From NCBI GenBank assembly GCA_947650285.1, contig CANTFL010001287.1, positions 62,001 to 126,000 of the forward strand: DNA of 64,000 bases, given 5' to 3'. Positions within the stretch are counted from its first letter, which is position 1. The number at the start of each line of letters is the position of its first letter. Under the pieces are notes generated by a model. The model was not told where the DNA came from and searched no databases. It saw only the letters and a program-made list of their open reading frames with translations. Positions 49,062 to 59,643 of this stretch are shown piece after piece. The stretch comes from Hyaloperonospora brassicae. Lineage: Eukaryota > Oomycota > Peronosporomycetes > Peronosporales > Peronosporaceae. The translations under genes and the position numbers were made by a program.

Positions 49062-52000
49062 CTACTGCCAATCACACAGCTTACGCAGCTCCGCCATTAT
49101 TGGCACCAAAGATACTTTTGTCAGTAGAAAGGCCTTCATAAGACGCGAGTCCACAACCCCAAGTTTCACACTGCCCTCCCGTTCATGATAGAATTTAAAG
49201 TTCAAACTTACATATATATGCTTGACGCTCGATATGCTTCCCTCTGACTCCAATTGCTTGATTGGTGCCTGAATTTCCATCAGCATTGACATAGGGTTCT
49301 TCACTTATGAACTAATCTCGCGTATCAGCTCTCTCAAGCCCACTGATTCCCGCCCAGTATGCGAGGCCAACGCAAACTTGGCCTCCGTCGTCGAAAGCGA
49401 CACCCCGGTTTGCTTCTTCCATACTCATTGTACGCTAGTAACGTCCATGGTCAGAACCTCTCCGATTAAAGACTTCCAATCTTTTCTGCTATACAATCCG
49501 AGTCACTTTTAACTTGATAATATAATCTTGTCTCCATCGTTTCTAGGAACACTCTTTTTCAGCTTCATACTATCGGTATCATTTAGGTATCTAGCGAATT
49601 ATTTTGGCCAACTTTTAATCGCTCCTGGTTGGTTGAAGCGTGCTTCATGTGGCCTTGTGCACGGCAATTTTTTAATCCAGATGCGTGCATCCAGTACCAC
49701 AAAATTAGTTCCCCAAGAGCGATTAAAGATCAAGATTTGTCGGCTCAATTGCTCATACTGACCGAATTGTCAGATACACAGGGTTCTCTTAACTTCGTTC
49801 GCCTCTTCGCCCATGGGCGCGCGAGCACCCTTTGCTTCTAAAAGACCATGATGTTGCAGCATATCCTCCATGGCGCCTGTTGGTCCCCCAAATACGCATC
49901 TAGGTCACCAAAATTTTACGCGCATCCCAAAAAAATGTGAAAACTTCACCCTGATCCTTTATCGACATACAATTCATCGAATCAGAGAAAAATTTCACTA
50001 GCTATTGGCTGAACGCGGTGACAAGTTATTCATCCACGTAAAAAGGACAAATTATATACCGGCGTCTTAATGCCTAAACATAGGCACATATCAATACGGC
50101 ATCGCGTGAACCCGCCTCGTCCAGCTTTACGTGTAAAAGATCGCTTCAAAATCGGCCCGCCTGCCTGTCTGAGTCCACTTAGGGTTTTATTCAATCGCAG
50201 CGCCAATTTTGGCTTGTCCTTGACGCCAAATTCCTGTAAAGTAACGCCCGCAATATCATCCCTTATGGAAACCCCAGAGATGTATCCAGATGCTCTTCGC
50301 TATTGGCTTTTACGTACGCGTTTGCGATATCCCCGTGTCTTGCAACGTTCCCCAGCGCAGCGCCCACACCAGAATCATCTTCACCGTGCTTAACTCCATA
50401 ACGGTAGAAAATTTAAGACCATCGTTCACAACATACATCTGGTCATTGACTCACGCGACCCGTCTCGCCTCAAAACGTCGATGTTCCCATTGGCATCATT
50501 TTTTATCTTGTACATTCATTTCATTGATTACATGACTCGTATTTGGCGGCACCACGACCACCCATACTCCGTTGTCTTCGAACGCTTATAGCTCTTCTGC
50601 CATCGCGATCGCCCATTTGTCCTTTTGGTCACACCTCATGGTCTGCTTATGATTCATTGTTTCCACTTCGCGCACGCCGTTTGCCATGTCGCAAAGCTTC
50701 TTTGCCGAAATATCTTCACCCTTTTTGAGCGCTTTTCGCGCTGCTGTCCTTGTCATGCGTGCTTCGCGCGTCCAGTTACTTCTCTGTCCTTGTGGCTTGG
50801 CCTCGTTCGTCCATAAACCAGCAATGAAATTTTTTCCGCCAAACTACCTTCACTTTCCTTGACAGGACTATCATTGTCCGCAAGAAGCATATACGTAAGT
50901 ATGAATTCTGCTCTTAAGTCAATGTTCCGCGTTGCGCACATGCTGCGTGACGATGAAGATATTCTCTTTTGGGGTGAAGAACATGTACCCTTTCATTTCA
51001 TCTCTCTTAACAATGATGAGCCCTTGTCTTCCGCGCTCACCCAGCGACTTGTCCCGCGCGTCTTGATGCACCGCACACGGAAAGCCCAATACCGCAAGGC
51101 GCTTAGGATCCGGATCTTCTTTATAGATATTTTCAGCGGTGACTGCCTCCCCGAGTTCGCCTTGCTTGAGCTCCGATTAAGACCGCATACTCCGCAGCAT
51201 CTCCCCAGATACTAAACAGCAGCTCACAAGCAAAAACCATGCTCCTCACCATATTCATAATGGTGCGATGCGTCCTCTCCGCCTTTCCGTTGCTTGACTA
51301 ATTACACGCTTCATTTATGCGTAGCGCAGTACCGGTGTCCTTGCAAAATATTTCCAGCGTCCTTTATTAACCTCCACCATCCGTCCTTAATACGCGAATC
51401 GAGAAGTTGAACAGGCGCTCATAACAGAAAATTATGTACTCGAACGTTTGAGCTGCGATATTCTTATACATCGCCAATAATACGCGACAGTAGTTCGTCC
51501 GACGGCCGATAATATTTGTTCGATAAAGGTCTACCAAACTATCACGGGGAGTCATTGGTCCTATCGGATCGGATTATATGACTCCTCCGACGCGTCAATG
51601 ATTGATTTTATTTCAGTATTCTTTAACGACTGCTGGGGTTATCGAATTCCAATGAGCGCAAGCCATACAATTGACTCGTATCTTGTCGGTGAGTTGGATT
51701 CCGGACGCGGGGTTCTCGGTAAATTGATGATTTGTCATAACTCAGGTGCGCTAGCCTCCTGTGAACATGTGTAATCGACCCTTTTTAAAGATCCTGACCG
51801 ACTTTCGTCTCATGCTGATCCAGCACTGACATCAGCACGTCTCATCCAATCGGCGCTCGTCTGCAGCTTTGCGCCGGCACAACTAGAACGATCTTGCATG
51901 TGTCCACGTATAATACAGCTTGATCATTTTTGAGGGCGGCAAACACATGCTACTGGCCTTCGGTACAATAGTACGCGCCCTTTAGCCTCCAGTAATCTAT

Positions 52001-52527
52001 GCAAGATGACATTCCTTTCCAGGTTCTCTGCGAAATGCACATCCATCAATCGCACCTTGATTCTTTACTCCATCATTCTTGTCGTTATCACTGCTCTGCC
52101 TCGACTCGTAATGCGCAGGCGTCCTCCGTCTGCAGCTACACACTCGCTGACTTTATCCTCAAGGTCATCAAACATTGACACATTGATCACAATATTTCGG
52201 CTTTACCCACTTCTAAGTATCAGATATTCTTCCTTGACGCTTGAGCTGCCGATCGCCAGTGTGTAGTCGGCTCCACCCGTCTCTTTCAACTCATTGCTGC
52301 TCTCTGGACACGCTGCTTTTAGGTACCCTGGATTCCCATATTTGTAGCACTTGCGAACAAATTGGCGATCCTTGAGACCATCTAGTCGAACATTCCGTGA
52401 GCCACGACGCTCGCGCTCGTTTTGGACGGCAATAATCACATCCCTTCGTATGTGCTTCCCGCGCAGCTCTATCTCGGTTGACTGTGCAAAGTGCACCAGA
52501 TCTTACGCCTGCCGCAGATATTCTATA
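49062..52527 (-). pseudogene. Copia gag-pol remnant (left part)
   Basis: Minus-strand landmarks are as follows. A degenerate gag zinc knuckle lies near 52350-52310 (CYKYGNPGYLKAACPES, where the second Cys and the His of CCHC are both Tyr). Integrase motifs are at about 51590-51370 (DPIGPMTP, then RVLRTDGGG), with an integrase C-terminal stretch at about 51080-51010 (CAVHQDARDKSLGERG). Reverse transcriptase follows at about 50600-50150 (MYKIKNDANGNIDV, FGVKDKPKLALRLNKTLSGL). The catalytic box at 50026-50040 reads YVDE followed directly by a stop where YVDD is expected. An RNase H end lies at about 49250-49062 (KHIYVSLNFKFYHEREGSV). Many stops and frameshifts interrupt it. No function is expected. 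Confidence 0.75.
52317..52527. repeat. Left copy of the 210-bp target duplication
   Basis: This stretch of copia gag runs from TTTTAGGTACCC to GCAGATATTCTATA and stops exactly at the gypsy LTR edge (52528). The same sequence starts immediately after the other LTR at 60119. The two copies differ at about ten positions, half of them in one cluster (CAATAATCAC versus CGTTGATTGC). Both carry the same TAA stop in gag. Confidence 0.85.
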
Positions 52528-53002
52528 TGTAGCGGAGCTACACAGCTCCTTAAGTCAGAGGAAGACTTAACGATCTTACGAGCAACTTTGGTGCTACGAA
52601 CCCGACTCAGAGAGTCAACAAGCTCAGAGAGCTTACGGTCTCCGTTCCTAAGGGACCAAACGATTCAAAAGAATTACAGCACAAAGTGCTCAGGAGTAGC
52701 TACCTTCACAGGTATTGCTAGCTCCTATCGATCAAAGACGCCTCGTAAGGCACGTGTCTTTCAATGATCAAAAGGGGAACTGAATTTTTATTTCTTTGAT
52801 TAACCTAATAGAACACCTTAGAACAACGTATTTAACCTGCCCTAAATAACATCGTAAAAGATCTCGCAATCAATTGATGACAGACATCAGTCTTCAACAA
52901 TTGATACACTCACTGTGTTCTAAAATTACTTTATAGGGTACCCCCTCTCTTGTGTGCACCACACCTATCGTCGACTACCAGCCGACGTATAACCCCGTTA
53001 CA
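52528..53002 (-). repeat. Gypsy 3' LTR, 475 bp
   Basis: It begins TGTAGCGGAGCTACA on the plus strand and ends TATAACCCCGTTACA. Each 15-base end is itself a small inverted repeat (6-bp stem, 3-base loop, with one changed base at the right end of this copy). Further hairpins lie at 52550-52570, 52604-52616, 52620-52634, 52663-52674, 52678-52690, 52692-52726, 52730-52769, 52869-52905, 52906-52918, 52952-52964 and 52969-52987. It is the same length as the copy at 59644-60118. Confidence 0.95.
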
Positions 53003-53015
53003 CCCTCCCCCACCA
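53003..53015 (-). other. Polypurine tract
   Basis: On the minus strand the sequence GGTGGGGGAGGG stands directly against the TG of the 3' LTR. This is the place and composition expected for the plus-strand primer of reverse transcription. A perfect 7-bp hairpin (TGACGTT/AACGTCA) follows at 53019-53039. Confidence 0.85.
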
Positions 53016-53110
53016 GACTGACGTTACCACAAAACGTCAATCGTCTTCTTTCCTCGAAGAGGTCGGTGTGTGTGTGTGCTTAACCTCGCGGTTGCTTAAC
53101 ACGAAACACC

Positions 53111-54109
53111 ATGGCATTGCCACCTAACGAGTCTCGGACTCTTTCATCTTACCTCGACTTCGACGAGGATGTGTACTATGGTAGTGATACCAGTGTCCAT
53201 GGAGATGACGGGATATCATCCCACTCCGCTGTACCTGAGGCTCGTCCTCTAACAGCACCGAATCCGTTCAATGAACGTGGTGATACCACCGCGCCAGTGG
53301 CGCAGCATCATACAACAGATGCAGGTGAGAACATCATCACGAACCCGCTCGACGAACAACAGGGGCTGATCCGTCAGCGTGAGGAGCGTGCTCTACGTCT
53401 CACTCATACCCAGGCGGTTATTCGAAACCGGAGTGGTTACGTGTTCTCAACACCAGACGTGGAGCAACGCCTCCGTCAAACGGAAGGCCGTAGCCTTTCA
53501 ACATGGGCCATTGGCCCCGAGGCTACGTCGCCAGAAGATATGGCCCTTCGCAAAGCTCTAAATGAGAGGTATCTCGAACCAGCCTTTACTACGCAAGGTC
53601 AGTGCCTTGCACACCTTGAGAGTCTTTCTCGTGGTGTTTCGGTTCGACCAATAAAGGGCGTGCCCATCTTGTTGTTCGCTGGCGAACTGCCCGAGGAGGA
53701 GGAGAATCAGTTCATCCCTTGGGTGTACCGCAAGCGGCATCTTAGCAGTGTGCCAACGCTGCGGTCCAGCGCCGATGTGGCTGACGTTCGTCTGGAACGG
53801 AAGCTCCGGTTCGAGTATGCCAAGCTCAAGGCCAGAGGCCAGTTGCGTACACGTACGCGTTATGCTCCGGCTACAATGGTAGCCACGGGTCACGACCCTA
53901 AGGTGCGGAGCAACACTCCACCTCCCACCACTATTGGTGAGAAGCGTTCTCGCTCGCAAGGCGACCCTGGCCACGATGTTCAAAAACATCCACGGCGTAA
54001 GGGCAGTCCTGCCGAAGGGGTATCTCATACTCCCACGAGTTCTCCGACTCTGGGTATCCTCGCCACTTCACCAGATACTGGTATTGGCCACGACGACGAC
54101 GTCGCTTAA
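53111..54109 (+). CDS. Antisense accessory ORF of the gypsy element, 332 aa
   Basis: The ORF runs opposite to gag-pol. It starts 108 bases inside the 3' LTR with an ideal context (ACCATGG). Codons 1-273 lie in the long region between the polypurine tract and the end of integrase; the rest is antisense to the chromodomain. The protein has an acidic N-terminus (SYLDFDEDVYYGSD), a middle with apparent globular character (QCLAHLESLSRGVSVRPIKG, ILLFAGELPEEEENQFIPWV), then a basic, probably nuclear-targeting patch (GEKRSRSQG, QKHPRRKGSP). It ends in DDDVA at a TAA (54107-54109), beyond which the frame stays open for another 100 codons containing a coiled coil. I do not recognise a family. A transcript would have to start in or beyond the 3' LTR. 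It could be a Gag-like, regulatory or silencing-counteracting protein; none of these is shown. Confidence 0.65.
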   Translation: MALPPNESRTLSSYLDFDEDVYYGSDTSVHGDDGISSHSAVPEARPLTAPNPFNERGDTTAPVAQHHTTDAGENIITNPLDEQQGLIRQREERALRLTHTQAVIRNRSGYVFSTPDVEQRLRQTEGRSLSTWAIGPEATSPEDMALRKALNERYLEPAFTTQGQCLAHLESLSRGVSVRPIKGVPILLFAGELPEEEENQFIPWVYRKRHLSSVPTLRSSADVADVRLERKLRFEYAKLKARGQLRTRTRYAPATMVATGHDPKVRSNTPPPTTIGEKRSRSQGDPGHDVQKHPRRKGSPAEGVSHTPTSSPTLGILATSPDTGIGHDDDVA

Positions 54110-55484
54110 GGAGTTTCTCCACATGGAACTGGTGGTTCCCTTGCTCATCGAGCAAAGTCGGTGGTGGTAGGGGTACCGAAGGAGGAGCATGAGAAGGTGC
54201 TCCGTGAGCTGAGTGGTCTCCAAGAGACATTGGGTAAGACCCAGAGTGCGCTCGACGCGATTCGAGCACGTGTTCAAGCATTGGAGTTGGCTTTAGCCCG
54301 TGTGGATGGTCAGCTTGACCTCCTGGTTCGGATGCAACAGCCGAAGGCAAGGCCCTATTACCCGGCGCAAGCGCCTCCGAGTTCACATGGGACGGATCCC
54401 GATACGGCTTAAGTAATCCAACGTAGAACACTGGGTGCGTGCGCAGTTTGTGCGGGAGGTTGAGCGTATACGCCAATACCTTCTTAACAATGACCGTGAA
54501 TGGCCCAATGAAGCGCGGACGCAACTTTGTCTTGAAGACGGCAGACACTACATTTGTAGGTAGGTTTTTAGCATTGATTAGAACTTGGTCTCCGACCTCA
54601 TAACGTTCAATACATCCTCTTCCTTTACCATCAGCTTGTTCCTTCTGCTTGTCTTGGCTATCAGCCAGTGCATCAAGTACGTGTCGTAACACCTTCAAGC
54701 GCGTTGCGAGAAACTCGCTTACCTGTTTATGAACAGTAGCAGGGCTGATATCAGCAAGCCGACCGGCCATCTCTCCCCCACCAAGCCCTGAACCACACAG
54801 TGGTAGCGTTAACAGAACGCGAGGGGGTGTGAGACCGTTCACGTAGAACGGAGTAGAGCCTGTAGAGGCGTGAACAGCGTTATTTAACGCAAACTGAACA
54901 ACAGGAAGCGTCGAACTCCAACGTTTTGATATATTCGCGCAAACACTGCGTAATATGTCACCGATAACGCGATTGACTCGCTCGGTTTGACCATCGGTCT
55001 GCGGATGATCCGCCGTGGACATGTCCAAACGTGTACCGAGCACCTTGAAGATGGACTTCCAAAACTTCCCAGTGAAGCGAGGGTCTCGGTCAGAGACAAT
55101 TGCCACATGCAAACCGTGTTGTCGAAACGCTCGATCGATAAACAGCGTAGCTGTACCTTCACCATCAATGGTATCTGGCACATCCGCCAAGTGAGCCATC
55201 TTGCTCAAACGGTCAACAAAGACCACAATACCCGTATTGCCTTGCACATCTTTCGGCAGACCTAACATGAATTTCATACTGATGGACTCCCAGCACCCAG
55301 AGAGTATAGGAAAACTAGCCAGCGGCGCAGCCGCATGAGCTGAGGGTTTCACCCGTTGACACGTTTCGCACGTACGAAAGTATGTGCTTACCCATTTGTA
55401 AAGTTTGGACCACCAATAATATAGGCTCACAGAGCTATATGTCTTCTCTCGACCGAGATGACCGCCCACCGCAGTATCATGCGC
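53931..55484 (-). pseudogene. Gypsy integrase with C-terminal chromodomain
   Basis: In order, the minus strand shows an HHCC zinc-binding region (AHDTAVGGH ... CETCQR), the catalytic core, a GPF/Y-type module (LRPRFIGPFTVI, THPVFYVGLLKPY), a Pro-rich linker and a chromodomain (KLLKRRRRRGQYQYLVKWRG, ESENSWE). In the core the second Asp (VSDRDPRFTGKFW) and the Glu (TADHPQTDGQTERVNR) are present, but the first catalytic Asp is Lys (SISMKFMLGLP, where SMDF is usual). The enzyme is therefore probably inactive. A single TAG at 55485-55487 separates it from the RNase H frame upstream; both are in the same reading frame. About 480 bases overlap the antisense ORF on the plus strand. Confidence 0.9.
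54110..54412 (+). pseudogene. In-frame coiled-coil extension of the antisense ORF
   Basis: The frame continues without any stop from the TAA at 54107-54109 to a stop at 54410-54412. From about 54176 it encodes a clear heptad pattern (EKVLRELSGLQETLGK, then IRARVQALELALARVDGQL), a typical coiled coil of about 50 residues followed by a Pro-rich tail. Same frame, no other stop and a recognisable fold make it likely that this was the C-terminus of the antisense protein before the TAA arose, or that it is reached by readthrough. The opposite strand here encodes the low-complexity linker between integrase and chromodomain. The TAA falls on the Leu codon CTT of the chromodomain strand; a synonymous CTG or CTA there would remove the stop. 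Confidence 0.55.
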
Positions 55485-57271
55485 CTAATGGAGGATGCGA
55501 TACTTCAATTTCTCATCATGAGGGACAACGATACGAGGGGTATCCTCCATATCTGTGCTATAGTACAACAGGCCTTGATCAAAGGAATATCGATGTATCC
55601 TCGCACGCAAACGTGCCGACAATTTAATGCCTGAGTTGTTTAACTCCTCGCCTTTCAGAGCACGTAGCAAAGCTACACAGTGTTCATCTTTGGCATATGC
55701 CGAACGAATGAGATCTGTGACCGATGATGACAGAGTCGTAACATGAGCCAGCTCATAGTCAGGCCTGCGTGACAACGCATCAGCCAAAGCATTCTGCTTG
55801 CCCGGCTTATACTTCACCTCGAAGTTGTATTCCGCAAAGAATGAGAGCCAAAGAGCCATTCGCTGATAGAGATGTGGCGACTGGGTCGCAGTGCGTAATG
55901 ACGCATGATCTGTAAAGATCACAAAAGTCTTAGAGCCAAGCAGATGAACTCTGAATTCGACTAAAGCATACTTCATTGCAAGTAGCTCTTTGTCATGAAC
56001 TGGATAGTTCTTTCAGCTGCTTTCAGCTGCCGGGACTTAAACGCAATGAAGCGTTCCCGTCCATTATTATCTGTTTGTAACAGAGCACTGCCGATGGCAA
56101 AGTCAGATGCGTCACAGACGACACTGAAAGGCCGATCAGGATCGGGCAAAGCCAAGATTGGCGCATGAAGAAGACTCTCTTTTACAGCCGTAAAGGCTTC
56201 ATGCTCGATGTTAGTCCAACACCATTCCACATCATTTTTAAGGAGATTGGATAATGGTCGAGCCATGTCCGCATAGTTTGCACTATACTTGTGTAAGTAA
56301 TTGGCAAGACCAAGCCACTTACGTAAGTTCTTTTGGTTCTTAGGAACCGGCCAATCGACTATGGCTTTTATCTTAGCGGGATCCGCTCTAAGACCACGCT
56401 TCCCAATGAAGCACCCTAAAAAGGGAATCTCCTCTGCACCAAAGATGCACTTAGAGGCGTTGGCATACAACTTGTTTGTGCGCATGCACTCGAGCACTGC
56501 TCGTGAATGGTCGATGTGATTATCCACATCAGACCGGCCGTTCATAGCACGACTATGGACAAAGATGTCATCAAAGTAGGTCTGTGCATAACCTCGGTGA
56601 GGCCGAAACAGTTGCGTCACAAGACGATTGAACGTAGCTGGCGCGTTTGACAAGCCCTGTGGCATAACTAGCCACTCCCAGAGCATTCCGCTCGGGGTAC
56701 TAACCGCTGTTAGCGGAATATCTTTCTCACGCATGAGTAATTGGTAATAACCATCGACTAAATCGAGTGCACTGTACATTGTACATCCCACCATATTGTT
56801 CTGAAGAACATCTTTCCGAGGGATTGGCGTCTGAGCCGGGATCGTGGCAGCGTTAAGCTTATTGTAAGCATGAACAATGCGCCACTTTCCATTATGCTTT
56901 CGGACACAAAATGTGGGCGTGGAATGAGGAGATTTGCTCTCACGAACCATGCCCGCTGCGTGCTTTGCACGAAAGAAGTCGTCAATGACGTCACACTGTT
57001 CCTTCGGCAAAGGCCACTGCCGTGTTACGCAGTATTTAGTTCCAGGAACCAAGTCAATTTCATGACGTACACCTCTATCGGGAGGTAAGACGGACTGTGG
57101 GTCGTGACACACCACGTCCTGAAACCCCTTCACCAAAGGATAGAACGGATCAAGAGTATCCTTCACGATCGAAGATCCACTACGGGCATCCAATGCCGCC
57201 TTTGTGTCCTCAAGGACAGACTCGTCCAATAACGAGGATGAGTTCAACTCAATATCTGGTCGAATGACCAC
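55485..57271 (-). pseudogene. Gypsy reverse transcriptase and RNase H, frameshifted
   Basis: Reverse transcriptase is at 57271 down to about 56350, with conserved boxes [28 protein letters not shown] and the catalytic [10 protein letters not shown], followed by thumb motifs ([18 protein letters not shown]). RNase H starts near [17 protein letters not shown]. The frame is lost near 56009-56016, where one A is missing after QLKAAER. It resumes one frame over at 55976 ([38 protein letters not shown]). The RNase H frame then stops at 55485-55487. Catalytic residues look intact, so damage is limited to the frameshift and stop. Confidence 0.9.
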
Positions 57272-57295
57272 TAACTCGGATATTTCTCCTGCCTT

Positions 57296-58420
57296 TTAGG
57301 CTTGGCTAAATTCGCCGTCAGACATTTCGTCTAGTTGAAATAGAGTATCCAAAGATGGAAGAGTCTCAAGACTAATATTGCCATCGATCTGGCCAGTCAA
57401 CCCATTGACAAGTGTATATAGTGTATTATTACTATTATCACTTCGTGACTTCTTAGACGTTGGGCGCTTAACAGTTGCCACCCTACGCTGGAATCGTTTC
57501 CTCACACAAACAGTACGCCTCCTAGAGGCCGGGACAGTCGGGTCCCCGTGGTTGCTATTTGTCTTAGCACGCTCTAGACGAGAGCTCATGTCTTGAACGA
57601 CATCTGGTGAAGTGTTACGTAACTCGAACACTTCACCCAGTGGATTTACACGGACCACTTCACGTACAGCATTCGGGCCTAGCCCTGAACAATCTCTGGC
57701 TTCTCGCCATCAATGTCATTAACGACATTCAGTGAGGTGCCATCACGGCCGCTCTCACTCTATGTAATTTCACGTGCCACCGCACTGACATCATGGAAAT
57801 TACTTCCTATATGTCCCGCCCGTAGGCCAACCATGCTTGACGCATGCAGTGACTCATTATCACAACGAGTATCACTCAACGGAGTACAACTCTCTTCAAA
57901 CACATTAGAAGAGCTCCGCTCCATATTCATGTCATAGACATTCGGGCTTGTTAGCTCCGACACACCAATGTCCAGAACATTGACATCTTCCTCCACTGAC
58001 TCGCGCCAATAGTGCTTTTGTTGCCTAGCAAAGGTGGGTTCATGACTCTCCAAAGCTTCGCTAGGAACATTGCGCGTGGCGCCCAAGGTCTTAGACCTCC
58101 AATCGATCCATGGTTCATGGCGTTCAAGCCATGCCATGCCTAGGATGAGATCGTATCTCGAATCCAAGTCAAGGACGAGACAGCGTTCTGTGCTATCAAA
58201 GTCCAAAAACTTCACGCCCAAGTTCAACGGAACTTTAGGCACAGTAATGCGACTGCCCGTCGCTAACCGAACAGTGATGGAATCACCATCGTGCGCTTTG
58301 AGCGCATCAGCATATTGCTGACTCCCCTCAAGGGAACGGCGTCTAGAATAGTTACATGACTACCCAGAATCGATTAATATCGACCAGTGCTTCTCAAAGC
58401 CTTTAACTATCGCCTCGGCG
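57296..58420 (-). pseudogene. Gypsy protease and linker, broken
   Basis: A retropepsin-like active site ILIDSG is encoded at 58363-58377, but the next codon is TAG (58360-58362). The domain continues with RLATGSRITVPKVPLNLG and YDLILGMAWLERHEPWIDWR, typical of gypsy proteases, down to a stop at 57760-57762. A linker follows in another frame (RVNPLGEVFELRNTSP, RRRTVCVRKRFQRRV) and ends at a TAA at 57296-57298. After that TAA the same frame continues into reverse transcriptase. Three breaks thus separate gag from RT. The frame relative to gag is also shifted, which may be normal for the family or a further mutation. Confidence 0.8.
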
Positions 58421-58550
58421 ACTAACAAGCCAGGCTTGTATCCACGCTCTGTGCTTGCTGGTACGGAGCTCTGTGGGGCTAAGCCCTGTGTTGCTCTACC
58501 TCTTAGATAAGTGACAGAACTCAGTTCTGCCCTAGTAGGGCGCCCCGCGC

Positions 58551-59585
58551 CTACTGGGTGTCGACGTTTCCCCGTGCCATACCAAGTTTCTGGTTGAGGC
58601 TGGGGTTTCGACCCGTAGGAGTCGGTCGTTGCTTACGCAAAGGACAAGTGGGACGCAAGTTTTTAGTGCTTACGCGCATGTAACAGCGTCTCACCTCCTG
58701 TCGTTGCTCGGCAACATGAAGCTCAGCTTCACCTTCATCTTCAGCATTGCTGAGATCCATCGGTTCGGGCTTACAGTAAGCTGAGCTATTTGCTGAGGTT
58801 GCCCTCGCATAGCTTGGGTTGTACCCATTCTTACCAAGTCTTGCTGATTTGAAGTTATGCTCAGCATTCTGAGCGATGCTCACAGCCTCCTCAAAAGTCG
58901 AGGGATGGACTCGAAAGACCTCGGTCCTGGCAATGCCAGTGCGAATACCTTCCATGAAGACTGTCACGTAGACGGTCTCAGGGAGAGGGTCGGACTGCAT
59001 GGCAGCCATCAGAGTTCTCAACTCCTGGACATAGTCCGTTAACTCGTTCTTACCCTGACGGGTAGACAAGAAGCGTGAGCGCACGCGATAGGCCTGGTTA
59101 GGCGGCGAGAAAACTCGCAATAGGTCTAGCTTGAGCGAATCCCGAGTGGGAAACGCCAAGTAGACCGACGTGCCGCACGTCAAAGCCCATTCTCTAGCTC
59201 TTCCATCGAGATTTGAGATGGCCAGCGAGACTCGCTGATGCTCGATTAAGATAAAGCCAGATCTCATGGCCATCTCAATCTCACGGATCCAGAGGGTCAA
59301 CTTTTCCCCCTCCTTCCCGGAGTAATGTTTAACGTCCACCCGAAGGGGACGAGGCTTAACCTCTTCTGGTGGAATCGCCACGTAGCGTGTCAGCATAGCC
59401 GACGCTACCTCGTTTTGAACCTGCCCTAAAAGGTCCGTTTCGTACTGTATGAAGGTCTCGACTCGTGCATTGAGCACATCGGGAACTTGTGCATCTAGAA
59501 ACTCCACATACTCTAGGCCTACGGCCGCGGTGAGCTTCTCAAGCGCGGCCTTTTGAGCCTCAGAGAGGGGTGTGGATTGCTCCAT
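58551..59585 (-). CDS. Gypsy Gag, ~344 aa, damaged zinc knuckle
   Basis: The start is taken at the ATG at 59585 (AGGATGG context), 59 bases after the LTR. Residues about 85-230 match a retrotransposon Gag core (VDVKHYSGKEGEKLTLWIRE, LDGRAREWALTCG, FLSTRQGKNELTDYVQELR). The C-terminus should hold a CCHC zinc knuckle but reads RRCYMRVSTKNLRPTCPLRK: the second Cys is Arg and the His is Asn, so zinc and RNA binding is probably lost. The frame is otherwise intact. It ends at TAG 58551-58553, and protease lies in a different frame. Confidence 0.85.
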   Translation of the reverse strand: MEQSTPLSEAQKAALEKLTAAVGLEYVEFLDAQVPDVLNARVETFIQYETDLLGQVQNEVASAMLTRYVAIPPEEVKPRPLRVDVKHYSGKEGEKLTLWIREIEMAMRSGFILIEHQRVSLAISNLDGRAREWALTCGTSVYLAFPTRDSLKLDLLRVFSPPNQAYRVRSRFLSTRQGKNELTDYVQELRTLMAAMQSDPLPETVYVTVFMEGIRTGIARTEVFRVHPSTFEEAVSIAQNAEHNFKSARLGKNGYNPSYARATSANSSAYCKPEPMDLSNAEDEGEAELHVAEQRQEVRRCYMRVSTKNLRPTCPLRKQRPTPTGRNPSLNQKLGMARGNVDTQ

Positions 59586-59625
59586 CCTCACAGAGGATCA
59601 GTCGTTACCGACTCAGGCGTAGATT

Positions 59626-59643
59626 GACTCCAAGTGCTACCAA
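59626..59643 (-). other. Primer-binding site
   Basis: Directly after the 5' LTR the minus strand reads TTGGTAGCACTTGGAGTC. TGGTAGCA is complementary to a tRNA 3' end ...TGCTACCA, as in many initiator methionine tRNAs. Matching beyond eight bases is uncertain. Confidence 0.65.
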
